This document shows positions 1-4,862 of a stretch of 5,426 bases of DNA, in pieces. The position numbers and the translations under genes were made by a program. Location of the stretch: the NCBI GenBank assembly GCA_030839105.1, contig JAUZEI010000015.1, positions 1 through 5,426 on the forward strand, written 5' to 3'. How positions within the stretch are numbered: the first letter of the stretch is position 1; every line of letters starts with the position of its first letter. This stretch comes from Actinomycetota bacterium. Its GTDB lineage: Bacteria; Actinomycetota; Acidimicrobiia; IMCC26256; PALSA-610. The notes below the pieces were generated by a model. That model was not told the DNA's origin and did no database searches. It saw only the letters and a list, made by a program, of their open reading frames with translations.

Positions 1-230
1 ACGGCAGCCAAGCATGGTTCGCGGTGCACGGCGGCTTCGTCGAGGTCAGCAACAACCAGGTGATCATTCTTTCCGATGTCGCCGAGCCGGCCGGCGGTAT
101 CGACGTCGGCCGCGCGACCGACGCGAAGACCCGGGCCGAGGAAGTGCTGCGCGCCAACGCCGAGGACGACGAGGCGGCGGCCGCGCTGGCGCGCGCCGAG
201 GTGCGCCTCCAAGTTGCCGCCTCCGCCTGA
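1..230 (+). CDS. atpC: ATP synthase epsilon subunit, 3' end (partial)
   Basis: This is the C-terminal 75 residues of the F1Fo ATP synthase epsilon subunit, part of the central stalk that couples proton flow to ATP synthesis and can inhibit ATP hydrolysis. The first full codon is at base 3 and the stop is TGA at 228-230; the start lies left of the window. The first visible residues, GSQAWFAVHGGFVEV, are the end of the N-terminal beta-sandwich (the family typically shows AVHGGF here). After VIILSDVAEPAGG comes IDVGRA, which fits the I(L)DxxRA ATP-binding motif known from Bacillus epsilon subunits. Two charged, alanine-rich helical segments follow, as expected for the C-terminal helical hairpin. 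The rest of an atp operon should lie immediately to the left. Structured DNA and a probable terminator follow the stop, so atpC is probably the last gene of that transcript. Confidence 0.93.
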   Translation, partial: GSQAWFAVHGGFVEVSNNQVIILSDVAEPAGGIDVGRATDAKTRAEEVLRANAEDDEAAAALARAEVRLQVAASA

Positions 231-256
231 ATCCGACACCTGAGCCGCGACACTCT

Positions 257-304
257 GAGTCCGACAGAGCGCGGTGACGCGCCGTCTGATTCGTGTCTGG
301 ACTC
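257..304 (+). other. Nested stem-loop with GTGA tetraloop downstream of atpC
   Basis: Starting 26 bases after the atpC stop there is a nested inverted repeat. The outer stem is GAGTCC (257-262) with GGACTC (299-304). An asymmetric internal loop follows, then CAGA (265-268) with TCTG (285-288), a two-base bulge (283-284), and GCGCG (269-273) with CGCGC (278-282), closed by the tetraloop GTGA (274-277). As RNA the loop is GUGA, a member of the stable GNRA class. The pairing is read directly from the sequence. A role as a 3' stabiliser of the atp mRNA or as part of the termination region is inferred. GC-rich DNA often forms hairpins by chance. Confidence 0.45.
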
Positions 305-343
305 CCGCAGAGCAGGGAAGGCTCACCTCAACAGGATCGGGAT

Positions 344-364
344 TCCCAACCCCCGGTCTTGGGA
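344..364. repeat. Small inverted repeat next to the terminator
   Basis: TCCCAA (344-349) pairs with TTGGGA (359-364) across a 9-base, C-rich loop. The right arm shares its last bases (362-364) with the base of the larger terminator stem, so the two hairpins compete slightly. It may only extend the termination region. Confidence 0.3.
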
Positions 365-402
365 GAGGTGCCCCGATTCTTCCCGCCTCGGGGCACCTCT
401 TC
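362..402. terminator. Probable bidirectional terminator between atpC and glpX
   Basis: A perfect 13-bp inverted repeat has AGAGGTGCCCCGA at 364-376 and TCGGGGCACCTCT at 388-400, with an 11-base loop. It extends to 15 bp with one G-T pair (363/401) and one G-C pair (362/402). It lies between the converging 3' ends of atpC (+, stop at 230) and glpX (-, stop at 426), where a shared terminator is expected. Neither side has a real T-tract; only two T bases (400-401) occur on the + side. U-poor hairpins of this type are common at actinobacterial gene ends. Confidence 0.75.
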
Positions 403-425
403 GCGTGCTCTCCGATGTGGTTGTG

Positions 426-1418
426 TCAGCTGTACTTGACGGCGGAGTACGAGTTGAGCTTCGTCCAGTGGTGTTGCGCGTCGATCACGCGGATCGTGCC
501 CGACTTCGACCGCATGACGAGACTCTGGGTACCGGCACCCTCGCCCCAGTACCGCACGCCTCGCAGCAACTCGCCGTCGGTGATGCCCGTCGCCGCGAAG
601 AAGACGTCGTCACCCGACACGAGGTCGTCGAGCATCAGCACCTTGTCGAGGTCGTAGCCCGCGTCGAGCGCGGCGGTGCGTTCCTCGTCGTTGCGCGGCC
701 ACAACTTCCCCTGGATGGCACCACCCAAGGCCTTCAACGCACACGCGGCGATGACACCTTCGGGCGTGCCGCCGACCCCGAACAGGATGTCGTTGCCGGA
801 GTTGCGCCACGCGACCGAGATCGCGCCCGCAACGTCGCCGTCGGGAATCAGGCGGATGCGGGCGCCGGCCTCGCGGCACTCGCGGATGATGCTCTCGTGG
901 CGGTCGCGATCGAGGATGACCGCGGTCACGTCGCTGACCTTCTCGCCGAGTGCTTTGGCGACGGCTTCCAGGTTCGCCTTGACCGGCGCGTTGATGTCGA
1001 TCACGTCGACCGCCGCCGGGCCGGCTGCGATCTTCTCCATGTAGACGCACGGACCGGGGTCGAACATGGTGCCCCGCTCGCTCATCGCGATGACCGCGAT
1101 CGCGCCGCCCCGACCGAGCGCGGTGAGCGTGGTGCCGTCGACGGGATCGACCGCGATGTCCATGCTGGGCGGGGAACCGTCGCCGATCTGCTCACCGTTG
1201 AAGAGCATCGGGGCTTCGTCCTTCTCGCCCTCACCGATGACGACGACGCCTTCCATCCGCACGGTGCTCAGCACGACGCGCATGGCTTCGACCGCGGCGC
1301 CGTCGGCCGCGTTCTTGTCGCCCCGCCCCATCCACCGACCGGCGGCCAGCGCCGCGGCCTCGGTGGCACGCATGAGCTCCATTGCGAGGTTGCGATCGGG
1401 CTGTTGCTCGGCTTCCAT
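426..1418 (-). CDS. glpX: Fructose-1,6-bisphosphatase, class II (GlpX type)
   Basis: This 330-aa protein is a complete class II fructose-1,6-bisphosphatase. It hydrolyses fructose 1,6-bisphosphate to fructose 6-phosphate in the cytoplasm, the committed step of gluconeogenesis. The length fits the family (about 320-340 aa). Visible motifs are [16 protein letters not shown] (31-46), [11 protein letters not shown] (62-72), DPVDGTT (91-97), the IPDGDVAG region (191-198) and GGTPEG (216-221). By alignment with E. coli GlpX from memory, the metal and substrate ligands Asp33, Glu57, Asp85 and Glu213 correspond to Asp39, Glu63, Asp91 and Glu220 here, so the active site looks intact. The C-terminus ([12 protein letters not shown]...[10 protein letters not shown]) is of the actinobacterial type, where GlpX is usually the main FBPase. 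The ATG at 1416-1418 is supported by a GGGAG sequence seven bases upstream. The gene is convergent with atpC and divergent from the dehydrogenase gene. Confidence 0.96.
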   Translation of the reverse strand: MEAEQQPDRNLAMELMRATEAAALAAGRWMGRGDKNAADGAAVEAMRVVLSTVRMEGVVVIGEGEKDEAPMLFNGEQIGDGSPPSMDIAVDPVDGTTLTALGRGGAIAVIAMSERGTMFDPGPCVYMEKIAAGPAAVDVIDINAPVKANLEAVAKALGEKVSDVTAVILDRDRHESIIRECREAGARIRLIPDGDVAGAISVAWRNSGNDILFGVGGTPEGVIAACALKALGGAIQGKLWPRNDEERTAALDAGYDLDKVLMLDDLVSGDDVFFAATGITDGELLRGVRYWGEGAGTQSLVMRSKSGTIRVIDAQHHWTKLNSYSAVKYS

Positions 1419-1425
1419 TTCTCCG

Positions 1426-1430
1426 CTCCC
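1426..1430 (-). promoter_or_regulatory. Shine-Dalgarno sequence of glpX
   Basis: On the - strand these bases read GGGAG and lie seven bases before the glpX ATG. This is good spacing and supports the chosen start. A second GGAG lies too close to the ATG to be the main site. Confidence 0.7.
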
Positions 1431-1444
1431 GGTCTCTCGATGGT

Positions 1445-1481
1445 CGATGGACCCTAGTCGAGGGTGGACGAGATTCCATCG
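1445..1481. promoter_or_regulatory. Divergent promoter region of glpX and the dehydrogenase, with inverted repeats
   Basis: The 91 bp between the divergent starts (1419-1509) must hold both promoters. CGATGGA (1445-1451) and TCCATCG (1475-1481) form a 7-bp inverted repeat, and CCCT (1452-1455) with AGGG (1461-1464) forms a shorter one inside it. On the - strand, bases 1451-1456 read TAGGGT, which fits the TANNNT -10 pattern for glpX; I see no convincing -35 partner. The palindromic arms flank this hexamer, so an operator is possible, but no known regulator site is recognised. Confidence 0.3.
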
Positions 1482-1494
1482 GCCGTCCGGCGCG

Positions 1495-1503
1495 TACTAG
1501 AAC
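1495..1503 (+). promoter_or_regulatory. Possible -10 element for leaderless transcription of the dehydrogenase gene
   Basis: The sequence TACTAGAAC lies just upstream of the ATG at 1510, and no Shine-Dalgarno sequence is present between it and the start. TACTAG (1495-1500) or TAGAAC (1498-1503) could serve as a degenerate -10. Both lack the final T of the TANNNT pattern. The second one ends at -7 relative to the ATG, which is the usual place for a leaderless transcript. Confidence 0.3.
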
Positions 1504-1509
1504 GTCGAC

Positions 1510-2310
1510 ATGGGTCGACTGGACGGCAAGACCGCCTTGGTCACGGGCGCGGCGTCGGGCATCGGGCTGGCATGCGTAGCCCGGTTCGCGTCCGAGGGTG
1601 CGCACGTCTTCGGCGTCGATGTGTCCGAGCCCCGGGGCGATCTCGACCTGCCCGCGGGTGCGCCAGATGTGACGTTCGCCGCGGTCGACGTTCGCGACGA
1701 AGACGCGATCAAGTACGCGATCGACGCCATGGTCGCCGAACACGGTCGTATCGATTCCGTCGTCACCGCGGCCGGCGTCGCCGGCGGCGGACCCGCACAC
1801 ATGCTCGACCGCACCGAATGGCAACGCGTACTCGACGTCAATCTGACCGGCACATTCTTGTGCGCGAAGCACGCCATCGCCCGCATGCTCGAACAGGAAC
1901 CGATCGACGGCGAACGCGGCAGCGTCGTCACGGTGGCGAGTGTCGAAGGGCTCGAGGGCACCGCGGGCGGCAGCTCGTATAACGCGTCGAAGGGTGCCGT
2001 CGTCATCTTCACCAAGAACCTCGCCATCGACTACGGCCGGGCCGGCATCCGCGCCAATGCGATCTGTCCGGGTTTCATCGAGACCCCGATGCTCGAAAGT
2101 GTCTTCGGGGTGCCGGGCATGGAGCAGATCCGCGAGGAGATCCGCCTCGAGCACAAGCTCCGCCGCCTCGGCCGGCCGGAGGAGATCGCCGCCGCCGCGC
2201 TGTTCCTGGTGTCGTCCGATGCGTCGTTCGTCACCGGTCAGGCTCTTGCCGTCGACGGTGGCTACACGGCGGGCCGGGACCACGGCGTCACGGAGATGTT
2301 CGGGTTCTAA
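1510..2310 (+). CDS. SDR-family NAD(P)-dependent oxidoreductase
   Basis: This 266-aa protein is a classical short-chain dehydrogenase/reductase, a cytoplasmic Rossmann-fold enzyme that oxidises an alcohol or reduces a ketone. The cofactor motif TGAASGIG is at 12-19. Asp37 at the end of beta-strand 2 (FGVDV) favours NAD(H) over NADP(H). The catalytic tetrad is complete: Asn111, Ser144, Tyr157 and Lys161, with normal spacing (YNASK at 157-161). The usual NNAG motif is TAAG (86-89), a tolerated variant. The CPGFIETPM stretch and the FVTGQALAVDGGY end are typical, followed by an unusual 13-residue tail (AGRDHGVTEMFGF). Length is in the classical range (about 250-270). The substrate cannot be read from sequence. 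Because an acyl-CoA mutase gene starts 9 bp downstream, a hydroxyacyl-CoA or related branched-chain intermediate is a reasonable guess. No Shine-Dalgarno sequence precedes the ATG. Confidence 0.93.
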   Translation: MGRLDGKTALVTGAASGIGLACVARFASEGAHVFGVDVSEPRGDLDLPAGAPDVTFAAVDVRDEDAIKYAIDAMVAEHGRIDSVVTAAGVAGGGPAHMLDRTEWQRVLDVNLTGTFLCAKHAIARMLEQEPIDGERGSVVTVASVEGLEGTAGGSSYNASKGAVVIFTKNLAIDYGRAGIRANAICPGFIETPMLESVFGVPGMEQIREEIRLEHKLRRLGRPEEIAAAALFLVSSDASFVTGQALAVDGGYTAGRDHGVTEMFGF

Positions 2311-2313
2311 TCT
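2308..2313 (+). promoter_or_regulatory. Candidate -10 element for leaderless transcription of the mutase gene
   Basis: The dehydrogenase stop codon TAA and the next three bases form TAATCT, a match to the TANNNT -10 pattern. Its last T is at -7 relative to the mutase ATG at 2320, the expected place if transcription starts on the A of the ATG. A weak -35 candidate, GCGTCA (2285-2290, 3 of 6 matches to TTGACA), is 17 bp upstream. The only G-rich stretch before the start, GGTGGG, directly touches the ATG and is too close to be a normal ribosome binding site. Confidence 0.4.
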
Positions 2314-2319
2314 GGTGGG

Positions 2320-3933
2320 ATGACGCCGGACCCCGAGAAGACTCCTTTCGAGACGTCTCCTTTCGAAACGATGTCCGGGGTACCCGTCGATTCGGTCTAC
2401 GGGCCGGCCGAAGGCGAGCGCCCCGGCGCTTACCCGTACACGCGCGGGCCTTACACCGACATGTATCGCTCGAAGCTGTGGACGATGCGCATGTTCGCCG
2501 GCTTCGGGACCGCGATCGATACCAACCGCCGGTTCCACGAGCTGCTCGCCGCCGGTAGCGACGGCCTCTCGACCGCGTTCGACCTGCCGACGCTCATGGG
2601 CCGCGACTCCGACGACGAGCTCGCGCTCGGCGAGGTGGGCAAGTGCGGGGTCGCGGTCGACACGCTCGCCGACATGCATGACCTCTACCGCGGGATCGAT
2701 CTCGGTGAGGTCACGACGTCGATGACCATCAACGGTCCCGCCGCCGTCATCTTCGCGATGTTCGTTGCCAACGCAGAAGCCAATGGCGTGCCGCGGATGC
2801 GGCTCGGCGGCACGCTGCAGAACGACATCTTGAAGGAGTACCAGGCGCAGAAGGAGTTCATCTTCCCGCCCCGTCCGTCGCTCCGGCTCGTGCGCGACAC
2901 GATCGCGTTCTGTACCGACGAGATGCCGCGCTGGCATCCCGTCTCCATCTCGGGATACCACATCCGCGAAGCGGGTTCGACCGCGGCGCAGGAGCTCGCG
3001 TTCACGATCGCGAATGGTTTCGCGTACGTCGAGCTCGCGCTGCAGGCCGGTCTGCCCGTCGACACGTTCGCGCCGCGGCTCTCGTTCTTCTTCAACGCGC
3101 ACCTCGACTTCTTCGAGGAGATCGCCAAGTACCGAGCCGCCCGCCGGATCTGGGCGCGCTGGATGCGCGATCGGTACGGCGCGCACCTTGAAAAGTCCTT
3201 ACAAATGCGCTTCCACACGCAAACCGCCGGTGTCTCGCTGACCGCGCAACAGCCCGAGGTCAACATCGTGCGCACCGCGATCGAGGCGCTGGCGGGTGTG
3301 CTCGGCGGCACGCAGAGCCTGCACACCAACTCGATGGACGAGACGCTCGCGTTGCCCTCGGAGAAGTCGGCGCGGATCGCGTTGCGTACACAGCAGGTCA
3401 TCGCGCACGAGACGCGCGTCGCGAATGTCGCCGACCCACTCGGCGGATCGTGGTACGTCGAGGCGCTCACCGACGAGATGGAGCGCCGGGCCGAGGACCT
3501 GTTCGCGCAGATCGAAGACCGCGGCGACGGTTCCATGCTGGAAGGCGCGATCCGCGGTGTCGAGGAGGGCTGGTATCAGAGCGAGATCGCCGACTCCGCG
3601 TACGAGCTCGAGCGGAAGTTGAACTCGGGGCGTCACGTGGTGGTCGGTGTGAACGGATTCCTGGAAGGCAGTGAAGAGCCGCCGCCGCCGATCCTGCGCA
3701 TCGGGCCCGAGGTCGAAGAGGAGCAGCGCCGCCGGCTCGACAAGGTGAAGCGCGAGCGCGACTCCGCAAGAGTCGAGGCTGCGCTCGTGCGTGTACGCGC
3801 CGAGGCCGCCGATCCGGAGGTCAATCTGATGCCCGCCTTCATCGACGCGGTGGGTGCGTACGCGACGCTGGGCGAGGTAGTCGACGCACTGGCCGACGTC
3901 TTCGGTCGCTGGGTCGAGGCCGCCCGCATCTGA
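2320..3933 (+). CDS. icmA: Adenosylcobalamin-dependent acyl-CoA mutase, catalytic subunit (isobutyryl-CoA mutase type)
   Basis: This 537-aa protein is the TIM-barrel catalytic subunit of the methylmalonyl-CoA mutase superfamily, which rearranges acyl-CoA carbon skeletons by a B12 radical mechanism. Family landmarks are [15 protein letters not shown] (38-52), [14 protein letters not shown] (86-99), [11 protein letters not shown] (164-174), SGYHIREAG (211-219, with Tyr213 and His214 matching Tyr243 and His244 of Propionibacterium methylmalonyl-CoA mutase), [24 protein letters not shown] and [10 protein letters not shown]. The specificity residues are Phe59 and Gln177, the pair known for isobutyryl-CoA mutase (Phe80/Gln198), not Tyr89/Arg207 of methylmalonyl-CoA mutase. 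The likely reaction is isobutyryl-CoA to n-butyryl-CoA, though a related acyl-CoA is possible. The protein ends at VEAARI and has no DxHxxG B12-binding domain, so a separate small subunit is required and is not encoded here. Oddities are a tandem [10 protein letters not shown] repeat at the N-terminus, Lys52 where the family has Arg, and one TTA codon (residue 294). Confidence 0.9.
   Translation: MTPDPEKTPFETSPFETMSGVPVDSVYGPAEGERPGAYPYTRGPYTDMYRSKLWTMRMFAGFGTAIDTNRRFHELLAAGSDGLSTAFDLPTLMGRDSDDELALGEVGKCGVAVDTLADMHDLYRGIDLGEVTTSMTINGPAAVIFAMFVANAEANGVPRMRLGGTLQNDILKEYQAQKEFIFPPRPSLRLVRDTIAFCTDEMPRWHPVSISGYHIREAGSTAAQELAFTIANGFAYVELALQAGLPVDTFAPRLSFFFNAHLDFFEEIAKYRAARRIWARWMRDRYGAHLEKSLQMRFHTQTAGVSLTAQQPEVNIVRTAIEALAGVLGGTQSLHTNSMDETLALPSEKSARIALRTQQVIAHETRVANVADPLGGSWYVEALTDEMERRAEDLFAQIEDRGDGSMLEGAIRGVEEGWYQSEIADSAYELERKLNSGRHVVVGVNGFLEGSEEPPPPILRIGPEVEEEQRRRLDKVKRERDSARVEAALVRVRAEAADPEVNLMPAFIDAVGAYATLGEVVDALADVFGRWVEAARI
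2341..2370 (+). repeat. 15-bp tandem duplication in the mutase N-terminus
   Basis: Two adjacent 15-bp units (2341-2355 and 2356-2370) match at 13 of 15 bases and encode TPFET and SPFET. The second copy leads straight into MSGVPV, which resembles the family's usual FET-xSG-xPV segment, so the first copy looks like the added one. It lies in the N-terminal extension before the barrel and should not affect catalysis. Confidence 0.7.
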
Positions 3934-3938
3934 GGGTC

Positions 3939-3943
3939 GGGAG
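3939..3943 (+). promoter_or_regulatory. Shine-Dalgarno sequence of the 86-aa gene
   Basis: GGGAG ends eight bases before the GTG at 3952. It lies in the 18-bp gap after the mutase stop and supports both the GTG start and co-transcription with the mutase. Confidence 0.65.
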
Positions 3944-3951
3944 TCGTCGCC

Positions 3952-4212
3952 GTGCGCCACATCACACCCGAGCGGCTGGCAGCGATCGACGAACTGCTGG
4001 GAAACCTGCGCGCCCTCGACGGTCTGGTCGAACGCTCGCCGGGAGTGTTCTACCGGCGGGCGCGTGCGTTCCTGCACTTTCACGAGGACGGCCCGGACGT
4101 CTACGCCGACGTGCGGCTGTCCGGCCGCGACTTCGACCGGATGCGGGTGTCGACGAGACGGGAGCAGCGGAGCCTGGTCGGCGCGGTCCGGCGATCGATC
4201 CAGTCGCCCTAG
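3952..4212 (+). CDS. Uncharacterised small protein (86 aa)
   Basis: I do not recognise a named family with certainty. The 86-aa product begins at a GTG with a well-placed GGGAG upstream and starts 18 bp after the mutase stop, so it is probably on the same transcript. It has an N-terminal helix-like part (PERLAAIDELLGNLRALDGL, 6-25), then a beta-rich centre, SPGVFYRRARAFLHFHED (29-46), followed by YADVRLSG and a basic C-terminal helix (STRREQRSLVGAVRRSI). There is no signal peptide, membrane segment or cysteine. The centre faintly resembles small single-domain proteins with a PGV...G...FxHxH pattern, such as the DUF5519 'luciferase-like' group, but that is a recollection of pattern, not a match I can confirm. 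Sensible codon use and dense packing between neighbours argue that it is real. No function is proposed. Confidence 0.78.
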   Translation: MRHITPERLAAIDELLGNLRALDGLVERSPGVFYRRARAFLHFHEDGPDVYADVRLSGRDFDRMRVSTRREQRSLVGAVRRSIQSP

Positions 4213-4215
4213 TCT
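4210..4215 (+). promoter_or_regulatory. Candidate -10 element upstream of the methyltransferase
   Basis: The TAG stop of the 86-aa gene plus the next three bases give TAGTCT, a TANNNT match. It ends 8 bases before the GTG at 4224 and 11 bases before the ATG at 4227. The gap (GCGCGGCC) has no Shine-Dalgarno sequence. A leaderless or nearly leaderless start is possible but less well spaced than for the mutase. Confidence 0.3.
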
Positions 4216-4223
4216 GCGCGGCC

Positions 4224-4862
4224 GTGATGGATGAACGACTGCTCGACATCGCGCGCGCGACGAAGGGCTTCATGCCCGAGGCCGAAGGCTTGGCCCTGCA
4301 CGAGGCCGCGCAGCGAGCGGGCAAGCTCGGCCCATTACTCGAGGTCGGAACGTACTGCGGGAAGTCGGCCGTGTACCTCGGCGCGGCGGCGCGGGCGGCC
4401 GAGACGGTGCTGTTCACCGTCGACCATCATCGAGGTTCGGAGGAGAACCAGGCGGGTTGGGAGCACCACGACCGCGAGGTCGTCGATCCCGAGACCGGCC
4501 GGATGGACACACTGCCGTTCTTCCGGACCGCGATGCAGGCCGCGGATCTCGAGGACGTGGTGATCGGCGTGGTCGGCCACTCCATTCCGGTCGGGCGCGC
4601 GTGGGGCACTCCACTCGGCTTCTTGTTCATCGACGGCGGTCACGCCGAGGACGTCGCGCTGGCCGACTACGAGGTGTGGTCGCCGCACGTGGTGGAAGGC
4701 GGAACGCTGGCGATCCACGACGTCTTCGAGGATCCGGCGGAAGGCGGCCAGGCGCCGTTCCACGTCTGGAGGCGGGCGGTGGCCGACGGCTTCGAGCCGC
4801 AGTCGACGACGGGCTCGCTGCGCGTGCTTACGAACGCGTCCAGTAGTGCGGCGGCGCGTTGA
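4224..4862 (+). CDS. Class I SAM-dependent methyltransferase (Methyltransf_24/CmcI-like)
   Basis: This 212-aa protein has the layout of a small class I S-adenosylmethionine-dependent methyltransferase. Motif I is EVGTYCGKS (40-48), the SAM-binding loop after beta-1. FTVDHH (64-69) supplies the acidic residue (Asp67) expected to hold the SAM ribose. FIDGGH (135-140) and LAIHD (162-166) form strands 4 and 5, and Asp137 with Asp166 could bind a metal ion as in CmcI/TylF-type O-methyltransferases. The insertion EENQAGWEHHDREVVDPETGRMD (73-95) is typical of relatives with a substrate lid. The substrate is unknown; such enzymes methylate hydroxyls of sugars, small metabolites or antibiotics. The start is uncertain: GTG at 4224 or the adjacent ATG at 4227. 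There is no Shine-Dalgarno sequence. One TTA codon is present (residue 38). The last 35 bp overlap the convergent gene. Confidence 0.88.
   Translation: MMDERLLDIARATKGFMPEAEGLALHEAAQRAGKLGPLLEVGTYCGKSAVYLGAAARAAETVLFTVDHHRGSEENQAGWEHHDREVVDPETGRMDTLPFFRTAMQAADLEDVVIGVVGHSIPVGRAWGTPLGFLFIDGGHAEDVALADYEVWSPHVVEGGTLAIHDVFEDPAEGGQAPFHVWRRAVADGFEPQSTTGSLRVLTNASSSAAAR

Noticed and set aside
231..425. A tRNA or other known RNA gene in the atpC-glpX gap
   Set aside because: The pairing is hairpin-like with no cloverleaf, anticodon arm or CCA end. Nothing matches a known RNA family that I can recognise.
405..1457. A 350-codon open frame on the + strand opposite glpX
   Set aside because: The opposite strand encodes GlpX with all its catalytic motifs. 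The + product has the His/Arg/Asp/Val-rich composition of an antisense shadow.
1231..3186. A 651-codon open frame on the - strand
   Set aside because: It runs antisense through glpX's 5' end, the promoter region, the dehydrogenase and the mutase. The product is Arg/Asp/Gly/Val-rich without any motif, as expected opposite GC-rich genes.
2685..3536. A 283-codon open frame on the - strand
   Set aside because: It is antisense to conserved mutase sequence. The product is Ser/Arg/Ala-rich with scattered cysteines and no motif.
2320..3933. Identity as 2-hydroxyisobutyryl-CoA mutase or true methylmalonyl-CoA mutase
   Set aside because: The first has Ile and the second has Tyr at the position of Phe59, and methylmalonyl-CoA mutase has Arg where Gln177 stands. 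Isobutyryl-CoA mutase type fits better.
2371..3933. Alternative mutase start at the ATG at 2371 (Met18)
   Set aside because: It would cut into the family's FET-xSG-xPV segment and has no Shine-Dalgarno sequence. The ATG at 2320 has the well-placed TAATCT upstream.
3199..4083. A 294-codon open frame on the - strand
   Set aside because: It is antisense to the mutase and the 86-aa gene and shows no recognisable domain.
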